A stretch of 32,723 nucleotides of DNA from an uncultured Bacilli bacterium. GTDB taxonomy: Bacteria > Bacillota_I > Bacilli_A > RF39 > UBA660. Location: positions 1-32,723 of the forward strand of contig CANRDN010000022.1 in assembly GCA_947629375.1 (NCBI GenBank), written 5' to 3'. Of the stretch, positions 1 through 10,200 are shown piece after piece. The number at the start of each line of letters is the position of its first letter. Within the stretch, counting starts at the first letter, position 1. Made by a program: the position numbers and the translations under genes. A model generated the notes under the pieces. That model was not told the DNA's origin, ran no database searches, and was given only the letters and a program-made list of their open reading frames with translations.

Positions 1-29
1 GGGTAGAGTTATCCTATGAAGGAGAAAAA

Positions 30-80
30 CCAAACTGTGAAGTTTGGACGTGATTTATTTATAAATCACTTTGTTCTTTG
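30..80 (+). terminator. Two tandem hairpins, the second a likely terminator
   Basis: A 7-bp stem (30-36 with 41-47, loop GTGA) is followed by a 9-bp stem (50-58 with 61-69, two-base loop) and a T-rich tail at 70-79. The second hairpin with its tail looks like a weak AT-rich intrinsic terminator ending a transcript that enters from the left of the window. That transcript could be an mRNA tail or the 3' end of a structured RNA. The 50 bases before it match no RNA family I can recognise. Confidence 0.45.
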
Positions 81-105
81 CAATCTTATAGTAATATGAT
101 ATAAT
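77..105 (+). promoter_or_regulatory. Sigma-A promoter for the gene at 141
   Basis: A TTTGCA -35 box (77-82), a 17-bp spacer and a perfect TATAAT -10 (100-105) are preceded by an extended -10 TG at 97-98. Transcription would begin near 112, about 30 bases before the ATG at 141. Confidence 0.6.
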
Positions 106-140
106 ATCTTGCATATTTATTCGTTTTGGGGGTTTTAGAT

Positions 141-728
141 ATGAATATTATAAAGGGATTGATAGATTACTTTAAAGATAAAGGTAAAACGGACAATCAA
201 GATAATACAAATGACATATTAATAGATGGTTATGTAGATAATAAGGATAAATTATCATTATACGATAATGACATAATTTCAATTATGGAAAATCTTAAAA
301 AATGTGATAACAAAATTTTTATTTATTCCAAGGACTTTCTAAAAAGCAAAGCAAAAGTCGAAAAAGAACTTGCAAACGAACTTAATAATTATCAAAAAAA
401 ATTTATGTTACCCAATCTAATATTTACTGATAATGAATGGATTGAATTATTTAGTATTCTTTATGATTATTTTAAAGACTTAAATAGAGAACAAGATTCT
501 TATAAACTGTTAACATTTCTTCAGAAAAGAACTATTGCAGCAACTCTAGCTAGTGGAGAAAACTCAATAAGTATAAATGATTATTTAGATAATTTAAAAT
601 ATATTAATATAGAAAATCAAGATATTAATGAAATAAGAGCAAGACTTATTAAAAAAGTTGGATGTCCTAAAATAGTAGATATTAAAAGCTATGCCAAAAG
701 AAAAGAAAAAAAGAAGCAAATAAGATAA
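141..728 (+). CDS. Hypothetical cytosolic protein, 195 aa
   Basis: I do not recognise this protein. It is highly charged, rich in Asn, Asp, Lys and Ile, with no signal peptide, membrane segment or catalytic motif. The N-terminal ~45 residues look disordered, the middle looks helical, and the C-terminus is a basic run of Lys and Arg. The frame is open from a TTG at 126, but I chose the ATG at 141 because a G-rich ribosome site (128-132) sits 8 bases before it. A TATAAT promoter lies directly upstream, so it seems to be transcribed alone. The basic tail might contact nucleic acid, but that is only inference. The end of the gene forms one arm of a terminator shared with the convergent phosphatase gene. 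Confidence 0.6.
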   Translation: MNIIKGLIDYFKDKGKTDNQDNTNDILIDGYVDNKDKLSLYDNDIISIMENLKKCDNKIFIYSKDFLKSKAKVEKELANELNNYQKKFMLPNLIFTDNEWIELFSILYDYFKDLNREQDSYKLLTFLQKRTIAATLASGENSISINDYLDNLKYINIENQDINEIRARLIKKVGCPKIVDIKSYAKRKEKKKQIR

Positions 729-742
729 ATTTGTTTCTTTTT
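708..742. terminator. Bidirectional terminator between convergent genes
   Basis: A 14-bp stem with one G-U pair (708-721 with 729-742) encloses a 7-base loop that contains the stop codon of the gene ending at 728. Its A-rich and T-rich arms serve both strands, ending the hypothetical gene on + and the HAD gene on -. Confidence 0.65.
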
Positions 743-1373
743 ATTTAAAAATATCTTTAAGTACATAAGGTAATTCACTGAATTCATTTATAAAGTACTC
801 ACTTTCAAGATTTTTTTCAAAGCCATATTTAGCGTAAATAAAAGGTATATGAGCATTTCTTGAAGCATTTAAATCAATAAAAGTATCACCAACATAAACT
901 GCTTTTTCAATTTTATGATCATTAATTATTTTCTTTATTGCATCTTCTTTAGAAATATTCAAATAACTTGCAGCAATATAATCAGTAAAATAATTTTTTA
1001 CACCTGATGTATTTAGAAAGGCTTCAACATATTTTATATTACCTGAATTGCTAACTATATAAAATGTGTAATCATTCTTTAAAATATCTAAAGTTTCTTT
1101 TATCTTTGGGTAAAGTACTCCTCCATATTGTTCTAACTCCCCTATTATCAATTTTGATATTTCCATCCCATATCGAATTGCAACTTCAACATCTAAATAA
1201 GGAAAATATAATCTTGCTGATTCTTCCCTATTCTTTCCAAAAACTTTGCAAACAGTTTCTTTTGTAATTTCCCTTAAATTATATTTTTTAGTTACAATAT
1301 TACAACACTTATAAGTTACATCAGTAACATTCCAAAGTGTTCCATCCAAATCAAAAATAATTCCTTTTTTCAT
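741..1373 (-). CDS. HAD-superfamily hydrolase, phosphoglycolate phosphatase-like
   Basis: This is a soluble 210-aa HAD phosphatase of the Gph/PGP-like branch, which removes phosphate from small phosphorylated metabolites. All four motifs are present. Motif I has the nucleophile D8 and acid D10 (FDLDGT). Motif II is S108 in SNSG. Motif III is K142. Motif IV is the GDTFID stretch around D163 and D167. A helical cap domain fills about residues 15-80. The length fits the family. The start has an excellent ribosome site (AAGGTGAT) before the ATG, and an extended -10 promoter lies upstream at 1400. The true substrate cannot be read from the sequence; beta-phosphoglucomutase-type or nucleotidase activity is possible, although the cap looks phosphatase-like. 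Confidence 0.88.
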   Translation of the reverse strand: MKKGIIFDLDGTLWNVTDVTYKCCNIVTKKYNLREITKETVCKVFGKNREESARLYFPYLDVEVAIRYGMEISKLIIGELEQYGGVLYPKIKETLDILKNDYTFYIVSNSGNIKYVEAFLNTSGVKNYFTDYIAASYLNISKEDAIKKIINDHKIEKAVYVGDTFIDLNASRNAHIPFIYAKYGFEKNLESEYFINEFSELPYVLKDIFK

Positions 1374-1399
1374 AATAAATCACCTTAGTAAATAACAAA

Positions 1400-1408
1400 A
1401 TTATATCA
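1400..1408 (-). promoter_or_regulatory. Extended -10 promoter of the HAD gene
   Basis: On the minus strand TATAAT (1400-1405) is preceded by TG plus one base. There is no good -35 box at the usual distance, which extended -10 promoters tolerate. It lies 27 bases upstream of the ATG. Confidence 0.5.
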
Positions 1409-1456
1409 TAAATATCTATTATATAATTATAAAGAGTATCCAATATGCTTAAAAAA

Positions 1457-1465
1457 TGATAAAAT
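1457..1465 (+). promoter_or_regulatory. Extended -10 promoter of the gene at 1486
   Basis: TG (1457-1458), one base, then TAAAAT (1460-1465). No convincing -35 box is seen. The start of transcription would fall about 14 bases before the ATG, just upstream of the ribosome site. Confidence 0.4.
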
Positions 1466-1485
1466 AAAACTAGGATGTGAGTTTT

Positions 1486-2058
1486 ATGGAATGGTATCAT
1501 TATCTAATTGCCTATTTTGTTTTATTAATGGCTATTAATATTGTTATAAATATCGTTACAGTAAAAATTGGTTATTACCATATTATGAAAACATTGGAGG
1601 AAAGCCAACTAAAGGATATTGAACTTATTCTCACTATAATTTTTACTTTTTTGACATTCGGTACAGAATATTTATTAAAGGAACTATTTAAGATTGAAAT
1701 TCCTAATTTATTTTTTGTTATATTCTTAACCCTATTGTTATTTACTCCTAAAATAGCTAAAATAATTTACATTCACAATAAAAGAAAAAGAAATCAATCA
1801 ATAACACATAAATCAAAAGAAAAAGAATTTGTAGAAACTAAAGAAATAAATTACTATGATAAGTACTTTAAAAAGAAAAACACTAAAAGTAAGGAAGATA
1901 AAAGAAAAGAAGCACTTGAAAAAGAAATGGATCTATATAATTTAGAAGAATGGGAAAAAGAAGAAGTTAGGAAAGGAAACTTCAGACCCGAAAACTTTGA
2001 AGACTCCGAAGGAATAGATGACCTTGAAGATGATGATTATCATTTTGAAGATGATTAA
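1486..2058 (+). CDS. Two-helix membrane protein with an acidic C-terminal tail
   Basis: A 190-aa protein of no family I can name. The first ~95 residues contain two strong hydrophobic helices (about 5-25 and 70-92) with a moderately hydrophobic stretch between them. They are followed by a Lys/Arg-rich segment, which predicts that the long C-terminal part is cytoplasmic. That part is a charged helix ending in an Asp/Glu-rich tail. I chose the ATG at 1486 over the in-frame GTG at 1477, because a near-perfect ribosome site (1472-1480, one mismatch to AGGAGGTGA) overlaps that GTG and sits 5 bases before the ATG. It stands alone between divergent and convergent neighbours. The function is unknown; the acidic tail could bind a partner protein or cations. 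Confidence 0.7.
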   Translation: MEWYHYLIAYFVLLMAINIVINIVTVKIGYYHIMKTLEESQLKDIELILTIIFTFLTFGTEYLLKELFKIEIPNLFFVIFLTLLLFTPKIAKIIYIHNKRKRNQSITHKSKEKEFVETKEINYYDKYFKKKNTKSKEDKRKEALEKEMDLYNLEEWEKEEVRKGNFRPENFEDSEGIDDLEDDDYHFEDD

Positions 2059-2060
2059 AA

Positions 2061-2096
2061 AATATCTTGAATAATCCAAGATATTTTATTTTTTTA
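2061..2096. terminator. Convergent terminator
   Basis: A 9-bp stem (2061-2069 with 2077-2085) is followed on the + strand by a T-rich run to 2096. On the - strand it is followed by a shorter TTTTAAT stretch, so it may serve both the membrane-protein gene and the convergent repeat-protein gene. Confidence 0.7.
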
Positions 2097-3657
2097 ACTT
2101 TTTATTTTTTCCTGTCACTATTTTATTTTCTAATCCCTCTCTCATCAACTTAACTCTTTGAGGAATAGTATTATAAAGTAAATTATTGACACGAAGTTTA
2201 TTATCTTTACTTTCTAAGTGAGCAGATCTATTTTCAAATCCACTATCAAAGTAAGTGTTTAATATTTTTTGTTCTTCATCCGTTAAAGATTTAAAAATGT
2301 ACTCTACTTCTTCTTTACTGTACTTTTCATTTAAGAAAGAGATTAAAGAAACATTGATTGATTTTGTTGTTAAATAAGTATATTTCTTTTCTCTATTTAT
2401 TATTGCAGGAATAACACTGTAAAGGATGAACTTAACTTGAGTTGTTAAATCACTATCATTTTCATTTGTATATGTATCGAGATTTTCTCCATATCTTCTT
2501 TTTAAAATATTTAAATTGTCTTCTCTTAGATTATTAACAATTAATTTATATTCATCTTCATCAACATCATATACTTTTACTAAAAACTCTTTAAATAAGC
2601 AATTATCATACTTATAATTTCGTAAAAGGCCTTTAGCTATATTAGGAATAATATTATAAAGTATCTTTTTTATATATTTTTCTGTTTCTGCATCAAGTAC
2701 ATAATACTCATTAAGATTTTCTCCAAACTTTCTTTTTAAGAAGATAAATTCCTTCTCAGTAAGAGAATCCATAATTAATTTTTGTTCGTCGTTAGTATAT
2801 TTATTCAAATAGTAATCAAATGTTTTTTTCTTTTTCTTATTTTCTTTAGCGTGTCCTAAAATTTTAGGAATCTTAGAATATATAATGTAATATAATTTTT
2901 GCTTTTGACTTCTATTTAGTTCTATTCTTAATTCTCCAAAGTCCTCACCATAAGCTTCTTTTAAAAACTCTATATCATCCATAGAAAAGCCAACACTATT
3001 GCGTCTTTTATAAGGATTTTTTAATGCTTCACAAACCTTTTCTACATCCTCTTTAGAGTAATACATATTAATTAGCGATAAAAAAGGTTCTTTTGGGAAG
3101 TAGTTTTTATCTTTCGATTCTATTACTTCATCTTCAAAGATTTCTTCTTTAATCTTTCTTATTTTTTTCTCTACTAAATGCAACTTTTCCATTCTAGCGT
3201 GTTCTTTAAGGAGTAAAATAACACCAGGATACTTCTTTCTTGCTTCCTCACTATATTGAATTACACGATATGTTTCTTTTAGAATAATGCTGTTAAATAA
3301 ATCTTTTACTTCTGGACAGTTCACTAATATTTCTAAGTAGAAAAACTGGTCTTTATCCTCTACACTATTAATAAGATTAGATAACAAAGATAATTTATAA
3401 TTTGTTGGTTCTTCACTCATCTCTTCGAAAAAGTTAGAAAAAAATGTCTTAGGAGATTTCTTAGCTTCAATATTAATTTTCTTTCTAATTATATGTTTCA
3501 TAAGACTTATGGCATACTTATCTCTATCCTCAATATTATTTGGATATTTATCATTTGCTTTTTCGATAACTTTATCGATGTAAGATTCTAGTTTAGATGA
3601 AACAAAATAATAGTTATCTGTAATATCGTTTAATTTATTTCTTAAGTCTTCTTCCAT
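2086..3657 (-). CDS. Tandem-repeat protein with sigma-region-4-like units
   Basis: A 523-aa soluble, strongly charged helical protein. Its C-terminal two thirds consist of four related units at about 191-268, 279-342, 354-421 and 437-504. Each unit reads: a hydrophobic helix, a Tyr-Ser/Thr-x-Glu-Glu segment, then Leu-Thr/Arg-x-x-Glu/Asn with Ile-Leu-Lys-x-x-Tyr/Phe-Gly. It closes with Ile-(Leu)-Tyr-x-x-Ile-Pro. The Glu-x-x-Ile-Leu-x-x-Arg-Tyr-Gly core resembles the second helix-turn-helix region of sigma factors (region 4), which suggests serial DNA or RNA-polymerase contact; this is inference. Residues 1-180 are a non-repeated helical region. The start is fixed by AGGAGG 5-6 bases before the ATG and a strong promoter. 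It is divergent from hsp20. I do not know a named family for it. Confidence 0.75.
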   Translation of the reverse strand: MEEDLRNKLNDITDNYYFVSSKLESYIDKVIEKANDKYPNNIEDRDKYAISLMKHIIRKKINIEAKKSPKTFFSNFFEEMSEEPTNYKLSLLSNLINSVEDKDQFFYLEILVNCPEVKDLFNSIILKETYRVIQYSEEARKKYPGVILLLKEHARMEKLHLVEKKIRKIKEEIFEDEVIESKDKNYFPKEPFLSLINMYYSKEDVEKVCEALKNPYKRRNSVGFSMDDIEFLKEAYGEDFGELRIELNRSQKQKLYYIIYSKIPKILGHAKENKKKKKTFDYYLNKYTNDEQKLIMDSLTEKEFIFLKRKFGENLNEYYVLDAETEKYIKKILYNIIPNIAKGLLRNYKYDNCLFKEFLVKVYDVDEDEYKLIVNNLREDNLNILKRRYGENLDTYTNENDSDLTTQVKFILYSVIPAIINREKKYTYLTTKSINVSLISFLNEKYSKEEVEYIFKSLTDEEQKILNTYFDSGFENRSAHLESKDNKLRVNNLLYNTIPQRVKLMREGLENKIVTGKNKKLKK

Positions 3658-3680
3658 ACCTGCCTCCTAAATAATGTCTT

Positions 3681-3709
3681 ATTATACCACAATTAAATAT
3701 GATTTACAA
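3681..3709 (-). promoter_or_regulatory. Sigma-A promoter of the repeat-protein gene
   Basis: On the minus strand the -35 TTGTAA (3704-3709) and the -10 TATAAT (3681-3686) are separated by 17 bp, with an extended -10 TG. It lies about 15 bp from the CIRCE element of the divergent hsp20 gene but does not overlap it. Confidence 0.8.
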
Positions 3710-3724
3710 AAAATTTAAAAAATA

Positions 3725-3751
3725 TTAGCACTCTTTATTGACAAGTGCCAA
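3725..3751. promoter_or_regulatory. CIRCE element (HrcA operator)
   Basis: The left arm TTAGCACTC (3725-3733) matches the CIRCE consensus exactly. After the canonical 9-base spacer comes AAGTGCCAA (3743-3751), which matches 7 of 9 bases of the consensus right arm. HrcA repressor binding here would block the hsp20 promoter, whose -35 box begins inside the spacer and reaches the first base of the right arm. HrcA itself is not encoded in the window. Confidence 0.85.
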
Positions 3752-3766
3752 GGATGGTGCTATAAC
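3738..3766 (+). promoter_or_regulatory. hsp20 promoter embedded in CIRCE
   Basis: A perfect TTGACA -35 (3738-3743), a 17-bp spacer and TATAAC -10 (3761-3766). A second TATAAT at 3767-3772 has a 23-bp spacer and is less likely. The -35 box overlaps the repressor operator. Confidence 0.8.
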
Positions 3767-3793
3767 TATAATTGTGAAAGGAAGATGATATAT

Positions 3794-4180
3794 ATGAAAT
3801 TAGTACCAAGAAGTTATTTCGACGATGTTTTCAATGATTTTATGGCACCTAGTGAAGCAAATTCAATGAGATGTGATGTATACGAAAAGGATGGTAATTA
3901 TAACATAGAAGTAGAAGTTCCTGGATACAAAAAAGAAGATATTAGAATTGAATCTAAAGATGGATACTTAACAATAAGTGCTCATAAATCTTCAAACGAA
4001 AAAGAGGAAGGTAAAAATTACATTCATCACGAAAGAAGATATGGTAAAATTGAAAGATCATTCTATCTTGGAGAATTAAGAACTGATGACATCAAGGCAA
4101 AATTTGAAGATGGAATCTTAAAAATAACAGTACCAAAAGTCGAAGAACACGAAAACAAAAAATATATCGAAATTGAATAG
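3794..4180 (+). CDS. Small heat shock protein, Hsp20/alpha-crystallin family
   Basis: A 128-aa cytosolic holdase that binds unfolding proteins during stress and keeps them soluble for refolding by DnaK and similar chaperones. The alpha-crystallin domain spans about residues 24-115 and begins with the YEKDGNYNIEVEVPG strands. It ends in the family signature A-x-x-x-x-G-I-L followed by T-V-P-K. The C-terminal Ile-x-Ile motif needed for oligomer assembly is present (IEI). The N-terminal arm is short. The ATG at 3794 is preferred over the in-frame ATG at 3785, since the ribosome site (AAGGA at 3778-3782) abuts the latter and the family begins at this Met. Repression by HrcA is indicated by the upstream CIRCE element. 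It is followed by its own terminator. Confidence 0.95.
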   Translation: MKLVPRSYFDDVFNDFMAPSEANSMRCDVYEKDGNYNIEVEVPGYKKEDIRIESKDGYLTISAHKSSNEKEEGKNYIHHERRYGKIERSFYLGELRTDDIKAKFEDGILKITVPKVEEHENKKYIEIE

Positions 4181-4181
4181 T

Positions 4182-4207
4182 AAAGGCACCCTAGTGGTGC
4201 TTTTTTT
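4182..4207 (+). terminator. Intrinsic terminator of hsp20
   Basis: A 9-bp stem with one G-U pair (left arm 4182-4190, core GCACC; right arm from 4196) has a 5-base loop and is followed by a run of T to 4207. Confidence 0.85.
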
Positions 4208-4212
4208 ATAAA

Positions 4213-4243
4213 CGAAAAGGCTATTGATATACTCAATAGCCTT
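4213..4243 (-). terminator. Intrinsic terminator of the giant protease gene
   Basis: On the minus strand an 11-bp perfect stem (4233-4243 with 4217-4227, loop of 5) begins 3 bases after the stop codon. It is followed by a T-rich stretch that runs toward the hsp20 terminator. Confidence 0.8.
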
Positions 4244-4246
4244 AAA

Positions 4247-7200
4247 TTATTCGATTACATCGGTAGATGATTCAGCTTCAGTCTCAATTGTAGTTTCGGA
4301 ATTATTATCAGTTACTTCATCATCAGTTGGTATATCAGGATCAGGTCCAGATGAAGAATTATCGTCATCTTGATCTTTATCGTCCTTACCTTTACCATCT
4401 TTTCCAGAGTTGTTAGAACTATCTACAGTTGCACTATCGTCAGGTATAATAACTTCTCCTGGAGTTTCAGGAGTTACTGGAACTTCTTCCTCTTCTTTTT
4501 CTTCAACTTGCTCTTCTTCTTGTGGTAATTCTTCTTGTTCTAAATCTTCAATATCAGAAGGTATTTTATTATATTCCTCTTCATCTTGAGGTAGTGTTGA
4601 TTCAAGAACTTTATTACCTTCTTCAATATATTGATCTTCATCAATTACGATTTCATTTTCATCTTTCACTTCAACAACATCTTTATTTTCAACTTCATTT
4701 AAAATTGAATCTTGTTCTTCCTTCTTAATAGTTAAGTCTCCAACATCTTGCTGTTTAGAATCGAAGTAAACATTCTCTTCAAAATCATTAGTTCCATTTT
4801 TAAGAGCATAATATATTTTCTTTCTTACAGCTGTACTTTTAGCAAATTCTTTTCCTTTAGCAATTATGCTATTTCTTCTACTTACAGACGTGTCATCATC
4901 ATTAGGATACTGTTTATATGCCTCTTCTCTTGCATTTCTAGCTGTTTTAGCGTCTTCTAGTAAAGCATTGTAGAATTCTACATATAATTCATCTATATCT
5001 ACAACTTTATTAATTTTTTCAAGATTATTTTCTACTTCTTCAAATCTTGCTTTTTTGTAATCGTCGAAACTATCATAATTAGTAATTTTCTTAAGTGCCA
5101 TTAAATCTGTTTTATAGTCAACTTCAGTTGTATTTCTACTTCCTTCTTCTTTCTTTAATTCTTCGTCTGGATTAGAATAAATTCTCTTTTTCTTCGAATT
5201 GATATTACTAAAGTATTCTACATAACCTTTGTCGTATCCAGCATAACCAAGCATTTCATAAGCAAACCATTTAATACTGTATGAATCAGGTCTTCCGTAA
5301 TCATTGTGTGGTTGATACCAGTGTACTTTATAGATGTTTTCTCCACCATATCTATTGGCACCATATGTCGAATAGATAACACCTGGCCACATAACCAATT
5401 TATTTTTATATAGATCGTATACTGAATCTAGTTTCATCTCTTTGAATTTTTCTACTGGAATTTCGTGATATACAGTTGTCTTATATTTCAAGTAATTTGA
5501 ATATTCATCATTATACTTATCTTCATCTCGATAGAAAACTTGAACTGCAAGTTCTGCTTGATCTTCTGGAGATAACTCAAGGAATGCTTTACCTTCTAGA
5601 TAGTCCATTATATAAATAGTTTGGAAAACTTTCTTATAGAAGTCGTGAACTTCTTCTTGAGAGTTAATTCTATCTGGATTAAGGTTAGATGCTATATCAG
5701 CGTTTTTACTAAATTCAACTGAGAAGTTCATTACGATGTCACCACTACTAAAGTATTGCATCAAGTTGTTATCAGCATAGTCTTCTCCACCTGCATCAAA
5801 TCTTCTACCATTGTTTCTTAAGAACAATCTTGCATCGATATTGTGAGCAGTTTCGTGAGACCAAGTGTGATATGTATATTCTTGAGTGTTACCAAGATCC
5901 GGATTAATATTTCCATCCATAACACCTTCAGCACGCCATATTATGTAAGCACCATTAGCAGTAGCAGCATTACCATCAGCATATGCCCATTGTCCAATTA
6001 CTTCATTGAAGTTCTTGTGGAATGGTTCTTCAGTTGAGTAAGGATTTTGAGATACCATATCTCCATTTGGATTATAAGTAAATCTCTTATCAATCTGTAC
6101 TGTATGAATGTTGTTAAATAATGATACATCACCTAATATCTTATAAGCATTTCCATAATATGCTCTCATTCTTGTTATATATGTACTCATTCTTTGCTTC
6201 AATAAATTTTGTTGTGCAGGATCATCTGGGTTTCTTATATAAGTTCTTTGAGCACCAATTACAAATTGTGTTGGGCTAGAAATAATATATGCAGCATTCT
6301 TAGGTAATGTAAGAATTGGTAATGTGAAGTTGTACCATTTAACACCTGTACCAGTATCTGGTGTGCTTAAATGATCCCATAGAGTATATTGGATTTCTGG
6401 ATTATCATCGACTTTAATTTCCTCTAAAATTCCTTTAAACTGTCCCTTAACCCACTCTGCAGGAGTTTTATCACTCAAACTCTTAACAACAAGAGCAAGG
6501 AAATCTGTTATAGTATTTGAATTTGTATAATTTCCAAGAGTTCTAGCAAACGCATCACTAGTTGTATTAGTAGCGAAGTTATTACCATTATCTAAGAAAA
6601 TATTAGAAATTTTCATAGGTGTCAAACTCTTATCAAATCCAGTTGAATTGAATAAGATAAAGTCATAAAGTTTTACTCCTTCTACATCTAGATCATAGAA
6701 TCTTCTAAAGTAATTATATACATATAACATTCTTTCAAGTTTTTGATCATTTTTTAATTCTTTTTCTAAGTAATCATTAATTATTTCATTATTTGATGTA
6801 TTTGTATAGTTACTGTTAGATACTACTTTTAAGACAAACTCTTTAAGTTCTTTCTTAGTAACATCGTTATAGAAATCACGATAGATTCTACTATCTTCAT
6901 AAGTTGGAGTTAAACGATCAAGATTATCGTCGTAACTTAATGTATTTAAATAGTTAGTTAAGTTGTTTACAAGTTGTGAATTGCTATCGATTACATAATG
7001 ATTGTATGTATAGTCAATCTTTAACTCGTTGATACGATAATTAGCAATTACATCGTATGTATTTTCATAACGGACATCGTATGTTTGCTTTTGTCCATTT
7101 TCAAAAACTACTTTTATCTTTTTTATTTTTTGTGGATTATCACTAGTTAAATATGTTACTACATTTCCTTTAGAGTCCACTGGAACGATATGTTTAATTT

Positions 7201-10200
7201 TATACATTGCAAGTGGATTATTAAGATTTATTCCTTTAGCACTTTGAGATATTTTAGACATTTTATAGAAAGGCATTAACATCGTTAAGTTTTCATATAA
7301 TAATTCTTTGTCTGGATTATAGTCATCCCCTATTTCATCAGATAATGAAGTATCATAATCTTCTGTTAAAAGGATTGGCAAATTATCATAAGAAACATCA
7401 TCAGGGATATTCCAAGTATCTGTTGACCAACCAAGTGTTTCAGTAAAGAATTCATAATCTATATCTTCTTTTGAAATTTCTTTAATTGTTCTTAAATTTG
7501 ATTGACTTGTCATAGTAGATTCTTCAAGTTCAAAACAATTTGTACAATTAACTCCATTTCCATAAAACCTTTTACCAGAGTCTCCCAAAGATAAACTTAC
7601 AACATTGCTAACTTTTGTTGCATTACCATTATTTGTATAACCGATAATACCAGCTTTATTTCCATATCCACCATTCATAGTAACATCACTATAACAGTTT
7701 GAAACATCAATCGTACCTGCACTTGCTATCTCACCGATTAATCCTCCATAAGCATCAGAAGTAGCTGTTATTTTAACATTTTTGATATAGGAATTTTTTA
7801 AAGTTAGACTATTGAAGGCATAACCAACAAATCCACCTGTTCTCTTACCACCGGATAAACTAGTATTAAGAATTGATGAATTAGTTATAGAAATACTTTC
7901 TCTAGTATCTCCAAACATAATACCATTACCATTCATACTACCATCAGCTTTTATATTACTGTTTATAATATGAACATTAGAAACCTTAGCTCCTGTTGCA
8001 TTATTAGCAAGAATTCCACGAGCACTAACTTGAATATTAGCATCATCGATTGTTAAGTTCTTAATTTCAGCTCCACTACCTAATTTATTAAATAATGGTC
8101 TAGATAGATTAGATATTTTATAACCTTTACCATCTATCGTACCTGTAAACTCATCGATATAATAGTTATCACTTACTTTAAATTCAGTAGCATCAATATC
8201 ATTTTTCAAAGTATAATGTCCACTTGGATTATTCTTAATAGATTCCATTAAATCATCAAATGATTGTGGTCTAACTTCATTTTGAGCTACTCCATCATTA
8301 ATAGTTCCATAAGTAATCTTTAAATCTTTTTGTTCTTTATCGTTTTCTTTTGTAACATACTGATAATCAAGAACTAAAACTAGTTTACCATCTTCATCTA
8401 AAACATTTTTAATTTTACTGTATATTGTAGGAGCACCATCCATAGCAATTTTTACAAAATATTTATCATAATTTGCTTTTAATTCACTATAAGATACATT
8501 ATCTACAAGGACAATATTACCACCTTGTTGTTTATATAACGAAATATCTGTAATATCTTTAATCTCAAAGTAATTCTTTTCAAGAGATATAACTTCGTTA
8601 AGAAGTTCTTTACGATCATAACTATTTAGATTATCATTTATTGTTTTATCACGATCATATGAAGCATATACTTTGACATAATATCTTAATATGTCAGCCT
8701 GTTTAGTAAAAGATAATATTTCAGCATAATTAAATGTGGCAACGCTCTTATCGTTTTCATCATATACTTCTACTTTTATGGAATCAGTTTCAGAATTTAT
8801 TAAAGAATTATCAAGATCTTTAATTTTTATTGATAACTTTACTTTACTATCATCAACTTCATAATTGAAATCATCAATAGTTATTGCATCTTTTAAAATT
8901 TCAATATTCAAAATAACAGGTTCTTTTAATTTTATTTTCTTTCCATTATTTAAAATAACTTCTTTAATTTCAATTTTCTTTTCACCTGCTACATTATATC
9001 CAGGTAATACGACAGAATACTTATCATCTGTTGCAGTTACTTCATATTCTTTTGAATCTACAATTATTTTATCTAAGTTTAGTTTTAAATCTTCAGGAAG
9101 TCCATTAAAATCAAATGAAATATTTAGTTTTTCGTTCTTTTCAAAATACTTATTATGTTGATTACTTAAAACATTAGCATCTTCTAAAACTACATTTTCA
9201 TATTTTTCATTATCAAACAATCCATAAGATACTTTATATATTTCAGTGTTTTCAAAACTTGTTTGAGTCTTTCCATCACCCTCTAATGTCTTAGTGTCCA
9301 AGTCATAATCAGCAAGGAATCTTAAATCAAATGTTTTATCTGTTGTAACATCTTCAAAGGTAATCTCGTTACTACCAAGCTTTATTTCTTTATGATCTTC
9401 ATTTAACCAAATTTCTCCCTTTTTGAATCCACCCTTATCGTCTACTACATCAAACTTGAAAGTAACAGTTTGTTCTTCATAGTTTTCTTTTACTATCTCT
9501 AAGTTTTTAATAGTAGGAGCATCTTTCAAGACATCTATTTTAATTGTATATGGAGAAACTGAATAGAAGATATGACTGAATCCTTGATAACTTTCTGATT
9601 GTAATTTAATTCTTGTAGCAACAAGTTCTAAAACACCAGATTCATTTGGAATTGTAAAACTTACATTTGATACAAAATCCTTATTACCAGTCCTATTAGC
9701 ATCGTAGTTTAATCCATTGATTGTAACTCCTGATACCGTACGATAATTCTTAGTTTTATCTCCATTTTTAAAGCTATCAGAAACTTCTAGTTCATATGTT
9801 ATTTTAAATTTTTCTTGTCCTTTTTTAGGAAATATTGTCGTAACAGTAACATTCTTTATTTCAATTTCTTTTTGGGTTAATATTTCTTCTTCTCCAATGT
9901 TACTTTCTGTATATTCGTACTTTTCTGTACCCAAGTTATAATTAGCAAGGAATTTAACTTTATATCTTCCATCGGTATTGCCTTCGTAAGAAAGATTTAT
10001 TTTACTAGTACTTGCAACACCATTTTCAACTTCAATGTCTTTTTTATCTACTGTCTTATTTGTTGAATCGACAAGTATAACTTGTAAGTCTTCAAGAGTT
10101 TTATCGGCATCATTAATGTCATATTGAACAGAAATATTTTCTGTATTTTTCTCTTCTTTTAAGACGATATCTTCAGCTTTTGGAGCATACTTTAAAACAT

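Noticed and set aside
8865-9161. 98-aa open frame on the + strand inside the protease gene
   Set aside because: It is antisense to a clearly conserved coding region, has no ribosome site, and its Ser/Phe/Ile-rich product is typical of a shadow frame in AT-rich DNA. The same holds for the other + strand frames within 4522-11705.
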